DNA from: Gemmatimonadota bacterium
GTDB taxonomy: Bacteria; JAAXHH01
Direction of reading: 5' to 3'
NCBI GenBank assembly: GCA_009838645.1
Contig: VXRC01000049.1
Location: 372,001 to 436,000, forward strand
Length of the DNA: 64,000 nucleotides
Below are positions 53,468-61,459 of the stretch, in pieces. The notes below the pieces were generated by a model. The model had not been told where the DNA came from. It was given only the letters and a program-made list of their open reading frames with translations, and did not search any database. Positions within the stretch are counted from its first letter, which is position 1, and the number at the start of each line of letters is the position of its first letter. Both the position numbers and the translations under genes were made by a program.

Positions 53468-54223
53468 ATGCGAGGAAACAGGGTGCTGGAAAAACTGCGG
53501 GCCGGCGAAGTCGCCCACGTGGTCGGCGGCCACAGCCATACGGCGAATTCCATCGATTTCATGGGGCAGTTCGGTTTCGACGGCTACTGGATCGAGGGAG
53601 AACACGGGGACATCACCTTCGACCGGATCGGAGACGTATCCCGGGCCTGCGACCTGTGGAACATGGCGTCGGTGATGCGGGTGCACGCCAACGAGACCGG
53701 GTTGATCGGCCGCACGCTGGACTGCGGAGTGAGCGGGCTGGTCGTCCCCCACGTGAGCAGCGCCGAGGCGGCGGTACGTGTGGTACGGGCCAGCCGGTTC
53801 GCCCCGGCCGGCATGCGGGGCATGTACTTCAACCGGCGGGGTTACGGCACCGAGAACAGCGAATTCATCGCGAAGGTGAACGATGAGATCCTCGTCATCG
53901 TCCTCATCGAAGAAATCGAGGCCGTGGAGAACCTGGACGAGATCCTCGCCGTGGACCACATCGACGTGTTCTTCGTCGCCCCGGGGGACCTGGCCCAGAC
54001 CATGGGCTATCCCGGAGAGATGTACCGCCCCGAGGTGAAGAAGGTGGTGTCCGATACCCTGTCGCGGATCGTCGCGGCCGGCCGGAACGCGGGGTCGCTC
54101 GTAGGCGACGAGACGTTCGAAGCGCACGCCGAAATCGGCGTCCGGTTCTTCTTCACCGTGTACGACCACTGGCTTCGCGCCGGCGCCAAAGCCTACTGGG
54201 ACAGGGTCGCGGCGTTGAAGTAA
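53468..54223 (+). CDS. HpcH/HpaI-family class II aldolase
   Basis: 251 aa TIM-barrel aldolase of the HpaI/2-dehydro-3-deoxyglucarate aldolase family. FDGYWIEGEHGDITFD gives the base and the metal loop; CGVSGLVVPHVSSAEAA and APGDLAQTMG match the pyruvate-binding and metal sites, though metal-ligand Glu positions were not aligned. It would split a 2-keto-(3-deoxy) acid to pyruvate and an aldehyde, fitting the dehydratase genes in the window. AAGGAG lies 11 nt before the ATG. Its stop is inside a 20-bp repeat. Confidence 0.88.
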   Translation: MRGNRVLEKLRAGEVAHVVGGHSHTANSIDFMGQFGFDGYWIEGEHGDITFDRIGDVSRACDLWNMASVMRVHANETGLIGRTLDCGVSGLVVPHVSSAEAAVRVVRASRFAPAGMRGMYFNRRGYGTENSEFIAKVNDEILVIVLIEEIEAVENLDEILAVDHIDVFFVAPGDLAQTMGYPGEMYRPEVKKVVSDTLSRIVAAGRNAGSLVGDETFEAHAEIGVRFFFTVYDHWLRAGAKAYWDRVAALK

Positions 54224-54255
54224 CCGCGGGCCGAATGAAGTGACCGCGGGCCGGC
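54216..54255. repeat. 20-bp tandem duplication spanning the aldolase stop codon
   Basis: Copies 54216-54235 and 54236-54255, three mismatches. The TAA stop (54221-54223) of copy 1 is a TGA in copy 2. Confidence 0.85.
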
Positions 54256-54311
54256 GGGACGCACCGTCACACGATCTGCGGTCACCCGCCCGGTGATCAC
54301 TTGTCCGGCGA

Positions 54312-55259
54312 TCACCCTACCCGCTGACCCACACCTTCGGCTTTCGCCCGCTCGTAAACGACCGCGGCCACGGCCACGTCCTCCACGGCCAGGCCCTGGG
54401 ATTCGAAGAGCGTAATGTCGGCGGGCTCGATACGGCCGGGCACGTGGCCGGCGACCACGTCGGCCAGTTCGTGTACGCGGTCCCAGTGGAGGATCCCCTG
54501 CTCCACCGGTTCGAGCAGGTCTCCGCACTCTACCTTCGCCTGCTCCCTGGAATCGACGGCCACCACCCTGGCCCGCCGGACCGTCTCCGCGTCGATCTCG
54601 CTGCGAACGAGCGCGTTGGAACCGGCGGCGTTCACGTGAGCGCCGGGCGCCAGCCACGCGCCTTCCAGCACAGGCTTCGCCGAACTGGTGATCGTGATGA
54701 CCACGTCCGCTTCCTCCACGCAGGCACGGGCCGAATCGACCGGCTGTACCCGCACCCCGAGGGCCTCACTCATCTCGCTGCAGTAGGCCTCCCTGCGTGC
54801 CCGGTCCCGCCCGTAGGCCTTAACGGAGGTCACCGCGCGTACGCCGCAGACCGCCGCAAGCTGGCTTCGGGCCTGCCACCCCGTGCCGATGACGCCCACG
54901 ATTTCCGCGTCTTGCCGGGCCATGTACTTCGTCGCCACGCCGCTCGCCGCGCCCGTTCGCATCTGCCCGAGGCGGTCGGCCTCGATCGCGGCCAGCGGTT
55001 CCCCCGTGTCCTCCTGGAAGAGCAGCACGACGAACTTCGCGCCGTTCCGCGTGGTCGTATAGGCTTTCAACCCGGTGAGATTCAACGCCGGAATCCCCCC
55101 GGACATGACGTGAAGCGTATGGTCCGGCAGCCGGACCCTGGAACGGGGGATGTTCACCGCCTTCCCCGTACCGAGCCCGCTGAAGGCCTGCTCGACCGCA
55201 CGCAGCGCGTCGTCCATGGACAGCAAGCAGCCAACCTGGTCTTCGTTGATGTACAGCAT
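54312..55259 (-). CDS. ornithine cyclodeaminase / mu-crystallin family protein
   Basis: 315 aa. NAD-binding VIGTGWQARSQLAAVCGV in the Rossmann half, the N-terminal EDQVGCLLSMDDALRAVEQA and the conserved RMGAASGVATKYMA-like stretch (MRTGAASGVATKYMAR). The family covers ornithine cyclodeaminase, lysine/alanine dehydrogenases and ketimine reductases, so the exact substrate is open. Start ATG 55259 (MLYINEDQ) has GGAAGG 7 nt upstream. The longer reading frame runs through the promoter. Confidence 0.87.
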   Translation of the reverse strand: MLYINEDQVGCLLSMDDALRAVEQAFSGLGTGKAVNIPRSRVRLPDHTLHVMSGGIPALNLTGLKAYTTTRNGAKFVVLLFQEDTGEPLAAIEADRLGQMRTGAASGVATKYMARQDAEIVGVIGTGWQARSQLAAVCGVRAVTSVKAYGRDRARREAYCSEMSEALGVRVQPVDSARACVEEADVVITITSSAKPVLEGAWLAPGAHVNAAGSNALVRSEIDAETVRRARVVAVDSREQAKVECGDLLEPVEQGILHWDRVHELADVVAGHVPGRIEPADITLFESQGLAVEDVAVAAVVYERAKAEGVGQRVG

Positions 55260-55318
55260 GTTATACCTTCCGTTCGGATGTATGCAAGCCGGCGCCCGGA
55301 AGCTGGCGCCCGGAAGCC

Positions 55319-55348
55319 ATGATATCCGGTATGTCGACGAGGTGTCAA
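55319..55348 (-). promoter_or_regulatory. sigma70-type promoter for ornithine-cyclodeaminase-family gene
   Basis: Minus strand -35 TTGACA (55348-55343), 18-bp spacer, -10 TATCAT (55324-55319). The predicted start is about 53 nt before the ATG at 55259. Confidence 0.68.
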
Positions 55349-55439
55349 GACCAATGTCCCGGCGGCGGTTCACGGGACGCGTGCCCTGTTAGGACACGTA
55401 CCACGCAGAGCCCGGCCTCCTTGACAGCCGCTGCGCGCC

Positions 55440-55467
55440 TTGACAGCTACTGACCACATGGTATCTT
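55440..55467 (+). promoter_or_regulatory. promoter of MFS exporter, almost at the start codon
   Basis: -35 TTGACA (55440-55445), 16-bp spacer, -10 TATCTT (55462-55467). The ATG is at 55478, so the transcript would have a leader of only about 3-5 nt and no SD. The TTGACAGC segment is duplicated 19 bp upstream (55421-55428). Confidence 0.55.
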
Positions 55468-55477
55468 CAGTTTCGTC

Positions 55478-56713
55478 ATGCCGCTGACCCTCCAAGCCGT
55501 ACGAAACCGGTTTCCCGCACTCCAATACCGCGATTTCCAGCTGTTGTGGTCCGGCCAGGTCGTTTCACTCACCGGATCCCGCATGCAGCAGACCGCCGTG
55601 CTGTGGCACATGTATCAGTTGACCGAATCCGCGTATGCTCTTGGCGCGATGGCGGTTATACGACTCATTCCTATCCTGGTCCTTTCCCCGCTGGCCGGGG
55701 TCATCGCAGACACCCACGACCGCCGGCGCGTTCTGCTCATCGCCCAATGCGGCCTCGCCCTGATCAGTACCACGCTGGCATGGATTACGTGGTCACGACA
55801 GGATTCCGCAACGGCACTCTACGTGATCACCGCCATCAGCGCGGGGATCGGATGCTTCAGCAGTCCGGCCAAGAACGCCATGGTGCCCAACCTCGTGGCC
55901 CGGCGGCATCTCGCCAACGCCATGAGCATCAATATCACCGCGTCCCACGTGGCCTCGGTGACAGGACCGGGCGTGGCCGGCCTGATCCTGGCCACGGGTT
56001 CCATCGCGACCGTCTACTGGATCAACACCGTTTCCTTTGCCTTCATGATCGTGCCGATCCTGATGATGCGCACCGTACACCGGAGCATCGGGAGCGTGAC
56101 GCGGGTCAGCTTCGCCGCGGCCCTCGACGGACTCCGGTTCATCAAGCGTTCGCCTATCATCCGTTCGGCGATGGTGCTGGATTTCACCGCCACCTTCTTC
56201 GCTTCCGCCACCTCGCTGCTGCCCATCTTCGCCACGGAGGTGCTGGGCGTGGGGGAACGGGGATACGGACTGCTCGCGGCGGCACCGGCGATCGGCGCCG
56301 TGCTGACCGGTGCGCTCATGTCCACCTTCCCAGTGATCTCCGGCCAGGGCCGGCTGCTATTCAAAGCGGTGGGCTGCTACGCGCTGGCCACCGTGGTCTT
56401 CGGCATTTCATCCAGCTTCTGGCTCACCTTCGCGGCGCTGCTGCTGACCGGCGCCTTCGACACGATAAGCATGGTGCTGCGCCATACCATCATGCAGCTT
56501 TCGACCCCGGACGAACTGCGCGGCCGCATGACCTCGGTAAACATGATGTTCGTCATGGGAGGACCCCGGCTCGGCGAGGCCGAAGCCGGACTGGTGGCGG
56601 GACTCGCCGGCGCGCCGTTCTCGGTCGTCACGGGCGGGATCGGCTGCCTTGCGGCCGTCGCCGTCATCGCCTGGCGGTCGCCCGCGCTGAGACGGTACGA
56701 CGGCCAGCGATAG
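55478..56713 (+). CDS. MFS transporter (MFS_3/EntS-like exporter)
   Basis: 411 aa, 11-12 helices. Opening FPALQYRDFQLLWSGQVVSL, motif A-like GVIADTHDRRRVL between helices 2 and 3, and SMNITASHVASVTGPGVAGL-type segments (SINITASHVASVTGPG) place it with the enterobactin-exporter / macrolide-efflux MFS_3 group. The substrate is unknown. Possibly translated from a leaderless mRNA. It precedes the amidohydrolase gene by 22 bp. Confidence 0.9.
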   Translation: MPLTLQAVRNRFPALQYRDFQLLWSGQVVSLTGSRMQQTAVLWHMYQLTESAYALGAMAVIRLIPILVLSPLAGVIADTHDRRRVLLIAQCGLALISTTLAWITWSRQDSATALYVITAISAGIGCFSSPAKNAMVPNLVARRHLANAMSINITASHVASVTGPGVAGLILATGSIATVYWINTVSFAFMIVPILMMRTVHRSIGSVTRVSFAAALDGLRFIKRSPIIRSAMVLDFTATFFASATSLLPIFATEVLGVGERGYGLLAAAPAIGAVLTGALMSTFPVISGQGRLLFKAVGCYALATVVFGISSSFWLTFAALLLTGAFDTISMVLRHTIMQLSTPDELRGRMTSVNMMFVMGGPRLGEAEAGLVAGLAGAPFSVVTGGIGCLAAVAVIAWRSPALRRYDGQR

Positions 56714-56735
56714 CCCGGAAACAGGAGGAGGTTTC

Positions 56736-57587
56736 ATGATCTACGACGTGCATTCCCATGCCTGGAGGTATCCCGACCACTTCAACGACACCTTCCGGGC
56801 GCAGGCCTTCCGCATGCGAGGCTACGAACTGGACCTGACGCCATCGTACGAAGGGTATCTGTCGTCTGCGCAGACTGCCGACGCGCCCGTGAAGACCGTG
56901 GTCTTCGGTGGCAAGGCGAGGTTGTCCGGGCTGTGGACGCCCGACCGCTACGTGGTGGAGTACTGCGCGGCGTACCCCGATCAGACGATTCCCTTCATGT
57001 CGCTGGACCCCACCCAGGACGGTTGGAGAGAGGAAATGACCGAAGGCCGGGAGCACCTGGACATGCGGGGCATCAAGCTGCTGCCCATGTACGCCGGGTT
57101 CTATCCCCAGGACCCCGAACTCGACGACCTGTGGCGCTATGCCTCTCGGAACGGACTGCCCGTCCTGCTGCACACCGGCACCACGTTCGTGGACCAGGCG
57201 CCGCTGGACTGCACCCTGCCCCGCCACCTGGACGCCGTCGCCATCAAGTATCCCGACTGCAGGATCATCATGGCCCACCTCGGCCATCCTTACGAAGGGG
57301 AAACGGTGGCAGTCATACGCAAGCATCCCAACGTATACGCCGACATCTCGGGGCTGCACTACCGTCCCTTCCAACTTTATCACAGTCTCATGCTCGTTCA
57401 GGAATACGGGGTATGGAACAAGCTCCTCTTCGGTACCGATTACCCGGTCACGACGGTGGACGACACGCTCCGCGACCTGCGCGGCCTGAACGCCATGCTC
57501 GAGGGCACGAGCCTGCCCCGCCTGGACGAAGAGGAAATGGAAGGGATGATTCACCGGGACGCGGGGGAGATACTGGGCAAAGGTTGA
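56736..57587 (+). CDS. amidohydrolase-family metal-dependent hydrolase
   Basis: 283 aa TIM barrel of the amidohydrolase_2 (ACMSD-like) family. HxH metal motif in YDVHSHAWRYP (residues 5-7), a middle His in GLPVLLHTGTTF, IIMAHLGHPYEG, and the late Asp in LLFGTDYPVTT. These enzymes decarboxylate or hydrolyse small carbonyl or lactone substrates. GAGGAGG lies 5 nt before the ATG. It is likely cotranscribed with the upstream MFS gene and converges on the binding-protein gene. Confidence 0.88.
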   Translation: MIYDVHSHAWRYPDHFNDTFRAQAFRMRGYELDLTPSYEGYLSSAQTADAPVKTVVFGGKARLSGLWTPDRYVVEYCAAYPDQTIPFMSLDPTQDGWREEMTEGREHLDMRGIKLLPMYAGFYPQDPELDDLWRYASRNGLPVLLHTGTTFVDQAPLDCTLPRHLDAVAIKYPDCRIIMAHLGHPYEGETVAVIRKHPNVYADISGLHYRPFQLYHSLMLVQEYGVWNKLLFGTDYPVTTVDDTLRDLRGLNAMLEGTSLPRLDEEEMEGMIHRDAGEILGKG

Positions 57588-57623
57588 CCGGCCGAGACGA
57601 GGCCGACTCGCGCGCGGCGCGCA

Positions 57624-59393
57624 TCAGTCCTCGCCGGTCAGCCACCGCCAGAACCGGAAGGGCTCCGGTTCGTTCTTCGTGGGATCCTTCAATATGTCTT
57701 CCGTTATGTAAAGCTCGGTCTGCAGATTGGACATGAGCTCGCCCCGCCAGGCCCGGTAACCCCACTTGTTGGGCTCCAGGGCATCTCCCCGGATGAAGGG
57801 CTTCCACATCTGGTTGATCCGGATGTACCACAGGAAAATCCCCCCGGCTTCATCGACGAGGATACGCTCGGCGTTCCTGTACATGGCCATGCGCCGTTCG
57901 GGATCGCCCACCAGTTCATTGGCCTGCCGCACGAGGCTTTCGAAACGATCGTCGTGCCAGGCGTGGCGCCCGTTGGAAAGCCAGATGGTCAGCAGGTTGC
58001 CCGCGTCGATGAAGTCGTACTGGTAGGGGACCATGCCGAGGGTCAGTTCCCGGGCGCTCATGGCGTCCAGGTAGACCTTGCGTTCCACATTGCGGACACC
58101 CACGTCCAGGCCCAGGTGCTGATTCAGCATGGCCTGCACCGCCTCCGCGGCGGTCCGGATGTTGGCGGCTTCCCCGCGCAGCCAGATATTCACCTCTGGA
58201 AAACCGCGGCCGCCGGGGTAACCGGCTTCGGCTAGATAGCGTCGTGCCTGTTCGGGGTCGAACCGTTGCAGCGGGGCCAGTTCCTCCGAGCTGGAACCCG
58301 GGAACCCGGGCGGCAGCATGGAGGCAGCCGGTATACCCACGTCGCGCATGGCCGATTTCATGATGGCGTCGACATCGATGGCATGGGCAAAGGCCTTACG
58401 CACGCGGACGTCGTCGAAGGGCGGGTTATAGGTGTCCAGCATCAGGTAATACGTGGCGAAATCCGTGTAGGCATTGAGTTGTTCGCGCAGGACCGGGTCC
58501 GCCTTGATCCGGTTGATCTCGGCCTGGTTGGTCAGGGGGACATAGTCCACCTCGCCGGCTTCGTAGGCCGATAGGAACTGGGGCGGTACGGCGAGGTTGT
58601 ACAGTCGGGCCACGACGCGTTCCAGCATGGGCTTGATGGGACCCCGGTAGTTGTGGTTGATGCCCAGCACGATGCGGTCGCCCTTGATCCACTCGACCAG
58701 GCGGTAGGGTCCGCTGCCGAAATGGGTTTCGGGCCGCGTCGCCCATTCGGGGCCGTACTTGTCGAACAGGTGGGTCGGGGATACCCAGCTTTTGGCGAGC
58801 AGGAGCGGCAGATAGGGCGTGGGACGTTCCGTCGTGAAGGCCACGGTGTGCTCGTCCAGCGCCTTGACGCCCAGGGAATCGAGGGGCTGGCGTCCACCGA
58901 CGACGTCGGTCCAGTTCTTGATCGAGCGGAAGTACCACTCGAAGTCGAAGCCCGTCTCGGGATTCGCCCATCGGCGGAAGGTGGCCTCGTAGTCACGGGC
59001 CGTAAGCGGATGGCCGTCCGCGAAGATCATCCCCTCCCGTATCCGGTAGGTCCAGGTCAGCCCGTCTTCAGACAGTTCCCACGAAGTGGCTCCGGCCGGA
59101 AGCAGGTTGAAGTCCCGGTCCACGCGGGCGAGCGGCTCGGCCACCAGGCCCACGCCCCAGGCCTGCTTATAGGTGGATGTACCACGGTCGAGGTAACGGT
59201 TGTCGGGAGAAAACTGGGTGAGAACCTGCAGTGCCGGCGGCGCCGCGTCCGGAGGCAGTGTCACACCGAAGGAGTTGACATGCCGTGCCGTCCCACCGGA
59301 TTCCTTCTGGCCGTCGACCGGCAGCGCGAGGACGGTGAGGGTGATGAGGACGACGGACGCGCCGGCCAGAGCCATGGGAACTACTGGACGCAT
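57624..59393 (-). CDS. peptide/nickel-type ABC transporter substrate-binding protein (SBP_bac_5)
   Basis: 589 aa. An N-terminal signal/anchor (MALAGASVVLITLTVLALPV) is followed by the extracytoplasmic solute-binding family 5 fold: SWELSEDGLTWTYRIREGM, VRKAFAHAIDVDAIM and AGYPGGRGFPEVNIWLRGE. It captures oligopeptides or other oligomers for a DppBCDF-type importer; no permease or ATPase lies beside it. ATG 59393 (MRPVVPMALAG) is chosen because the reading frame's upper ATG (59495) coincides with a promoter -10 box. Confidence 0.9.
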   Translation of the reverse strand: MRPVVPMALAGASVVLITLTVLALPVDGQKESGGTARHVNSFGVTLPPDAAPPALQVLTQFSPDNRYLDRGTSTYKQAWGVGLVAEPLARVDRDFNLLPAGATSWELSEDGLTWTYRIREGMIFADGHPLTARDYEATFRRWANPETGFDFEWYFRSIKNWTDVVGGRQPLDSLGVKALDEHTVAFTTERPTPYLPLLLAKSWVSPTHLFDKYGPEWATRPETHFGSGPYRLVEWIKGDRIVLGINHNYRGPIKPMLERVVARLYNLAVPPQFLSAYEAGEVDYVPLTNQAEINRIKADPVLREQLNAYTDFATYYLMLDTYNPPFDDVRVRKAFAHAIDVDAIMKSAMRDVGIPAASMLPPGFPGSSSEELAPLQRFDPEQARRYLAEAGYPGGRGFPEVNIWLRGEAANIRTAAEAVQAMLNQHLGLDVGVRNVERKVYLDAMSARELTLGMVPYQYDFIDAGNLLTIWLSNGRHAWHDDRFESLVRQANELVGDPERRMAMYRNAERILVDEAGGIFLWYIRINQMWKPFIRGDALEPNKWGYRAWRGELMSNLQTELYITEDILKDPTKNEPEPFRFWRWLTGED

Positions 59394-59493
59394 TCGCGCT
59401 GCGTTTCGCAGCCTGGCCGCGGTTTGATCGAGTCGGAACAACTGGCGTGTCCCTTGGACGACGGGTTGGAAATCGTAATGGAGCCGCTCGTGC

Positions 59494-59523
59494 ATCTTAC
59501 GGAAACAGCGTGGGGCTTGTCAA
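59494..59523 (-). promoter_or_regulatory. promoter of SBP gene, overlapping the upstream ATG
   Basis: Minus strand -35 TTGACA (59523-59518), 18-bp spacer, -10 TAAGAT (59499-59494). The -10 covers the ATG at 59495, so transcription begins inside the longer frame and the translation start must be downstream. Confidence 0.65.
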
Positions 59524-59670
59524 CGGTTTCGTCCCGGTACGGCCGCCATAAAACAGGTGACACGAAGCACCTGAGCAATTACCCTATACGGGATCCGAAG
59601 AGATGTAACCGCCTCCCGCTTCGGAGGAAAGCGAAGCCTGAACGGCGGATTCCACAGAAAGGAAAACAGC

Positions 59671-60690
59671 ATGCCAATCGGCTCGAGACAACTGGGAACC
59701 ACGGATGCCTACGTGACCGAACTGGGATTCGGCAGCGCGCCGCTGGGAGACCTGTTCCAGCCCGTCACGGACGCGAAGTCGCGCGCCACGCTGCGTACGG
59801 CCTGGAGGGCCGGTATCCGCTACTTCGACACGTCGCCCTGGTACGGTTACGGCAAGAGCGAATTGAGGCTGGGTGAACTGCTCCGCCAGAAAAGCCACGG
59901 CTCCTACGTGGTGTCCACCAAGGTCGGCCGAGTTTTCAAGGCGACGCGGGACCTGAGGAACTTCGATCAGGGTTTCTGGTGCGGCGGGCTGCCCTTCGAC
60001 CATGTCTACGACTACAGCTACGACGGGATCATGCGGTCCTACGAGGACAGCCTGATCCGCTTCGGGATCCACCGCATCGACCTGCTGCTGATCCACGACC
60101 TCGACCCCTTCTACCACAACGAGCCGCAGATCCAGGCCTACCTGCACCAGCTGTTCACCAGCGGCTGGCGCGCGCTGGCGGAACTCAAGGCCTCGGGGGA
60201 TATCAAGGGCGTGGGCGCCGGCCTGAACAAGACCGGGATGATGCTGCGCTTCCTGGACCTGATGCCCCTGGATTTCTTTATCGTCGCCATGCCGTACACG
60301 CTGCTGGACCAGGACGCGCTGGACCTGGAACTGCCCCGGTGCGTGGAGGACGGCATCGGCATCGTGATCGGCGCCGTCTTCGCCTCGGGCATCCTGGTCA
60401 CTGGCCCCACGGAGAATTCGACCTACGGTTACTACCCCGCGACGCCGGAAATCATGGAGAAGACCCGTCGCATACAGGCAGTTTGCGAGCGGCACGGCGT
60501 GCCCCTGGCCGCGGCCGCCCTCCAGTTCCCGCTGTTTCACCCGGCGGTCGCATCCGTCATCCCCGGCGCGATCAGGCCCGAGTACGTCGAATCGAACCTG
60601 GCCAACTACCAGCATCCCATACCTGCCGACCTCTGGGCTGAGCTCAAATCGGACGGGCTGATTCGCGACGACGCTCCGGTTCCGGGTTAG
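59671..60690 (+). CDS. aldo/keto reductase (D-threo-aldose 1-dehydrogenase / L-fucose dehydrogenase-like)
   Basis: 339 aa (beta/alpha)8 oxidoreductase. The catalytic Asp-Tyr pair is in RYFDTSPWYGYGKSELRLGE, with the Lys in VVSTKVGR and the His in LLIHDLDP. The VIPGAIRPEYVESNLANYQH tail is typical of the D-threo-aldose dehydrogenase branch that oxidises L-fucose, L-galactose or D-arabinose to lactones. AAAGGAAA precedes the ATG. The next gene is a TauE/SafE exporter only 6 bp away. Confidence 0.9.
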   Translation: MPIGSRQLGTTDAYVTELGFGSAPLGDLFQPVTDAKSRATLRTAWRAGIRYFDTSPWYGYGKSELRLGELLRQKSHGSYVVSTKVGRVFKATRDLRNFDQGFWCGGLPFDHVYDYSYDGIMRSYEDSLIRFGIHRIDLLLIHDLDPFYHNEPQIQAYLHQLFTSGWRALAELKASGDIKGVGAGLNKTGMMLRFLDLMPLDFFIVAMPYTLLDQDALDLELPRCVEDGIGIVIGAVFASGILVTGPTENSTYGYYPATPEIMEKTRRIQAVCERHGVPLAAAALQFPLFHPAVASVIPGAIRPEYVESNLANYQHPIPADLWAELKSDGLIRDDAPVPG

Positions 60691-60696
60691 GCGCCC

Positions 60697-61437
60697 ATGG
60701 AATTCGAACTCTGGCAGCTGTTCCTGCTCGCCGGCGTTGGCGTCCTTTCGGGCTTCCTGAACGTCATGGCGGGCGGGGGTTCGCTGCTGGCCCTCCCCGT
60801 GCTTATCTTCCTGGGCCTGCCCGGAAACGTGGCCAACGGCACCAACCGCGTGGCCATCGTCGCCCAGAACGTATCGGCCGTCACCAGCTTCTTCAAGCAG
60901 GGGTATTCGGAGCTGCGCACCATGCTGACCCTCGCGCTCTGCGCCGTGCCGGGGGCGGCGCTGGGGGCGTATCTGGGGACCCAGGTCAGCGGCGAGCTCT
61001 TCAACAGGATCCTCGGCGGCCTGATGATCGTGCTGCTGATCCTCATGAGCAGGAAACCGCGTGACGCGGAGACCACCGAGAAGCCGAAGCGACTCGTCCT
61101 GGGGCACCTCCTGATGGTCGCGGTGGGGTTCTACGGCGGGTTCATCCAGGCCGGGGTCGGGTTCTTTCTCATGGCGGTGCTCTACCGGGTCGTCGGCCTC
61201 GACCTCGTCCGAGTCAATGCCTTCAAGGTATTCATCGTCGGCATCTACACCCTGGTCGCGCTGGCCATCTTCGCGGACAAGGGACAGGTGCTCTGGCTGC
61301 TCGGGGCCGCCCTGGCCGTGGGCACGACGGCCGGCGGATGGATCGGCGCCCATTACACCGTCAAGCGGGGCGAGGGACTGATCCGCGTGATCCTGAACGT
61401 GGTACTGGTCGTCATGGCGATCCGGCTCCTGCTCTGA
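60697..61437 (+). CDS. sulfite exporter TauE/SafE family protein
   Basis: 246 aa, about eight helices in two repeats. The half-repeat motifs GFLNVMAGGGSLLALPVLIF and VGFYGGFIQAGVGFFLMAVL are diagnostic of TauE/SafE. The family exports sulfite, sulfoacetate or related anions. It follows the aldose dehydrogenase by 6 bp and precedes a sulfatase, so it may release sulfur anions from sulfated-sugar breakdown. Confidence 0.9.
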   Translation: MEFELWQLFLLAGVGVLSGFLNVMAGGGSLLALPVLIFLGLPGNVANGTNRVAIVAQNVSAVTSFFKQGYSELRTMLTLALCAVPGAALGAYLGTQVSGELFNRILGGLMIVLLILMSRKPRDAETTEKPKRLVLGHLLMVAVGFYGGFIQAGVGFFLMAVLYRVVGLDLVRVNAFKVFIVGIYTLVALAIFADKGQVLWLLGAALAVGTTAGGWIGAHYTVKRGEGLIRVILNVVLVVMAIRLLL

Positions 61438-61459
61438 CCCTTACGCAACGGAGTTCATC

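Noticed and set aside
59584-61353. 589-codon open frame on the minus strand
   Set aside because: Shadow of the aldo/keto reductase and TauE/SafE genes, both with clear motifs, RBS and operon spacing.
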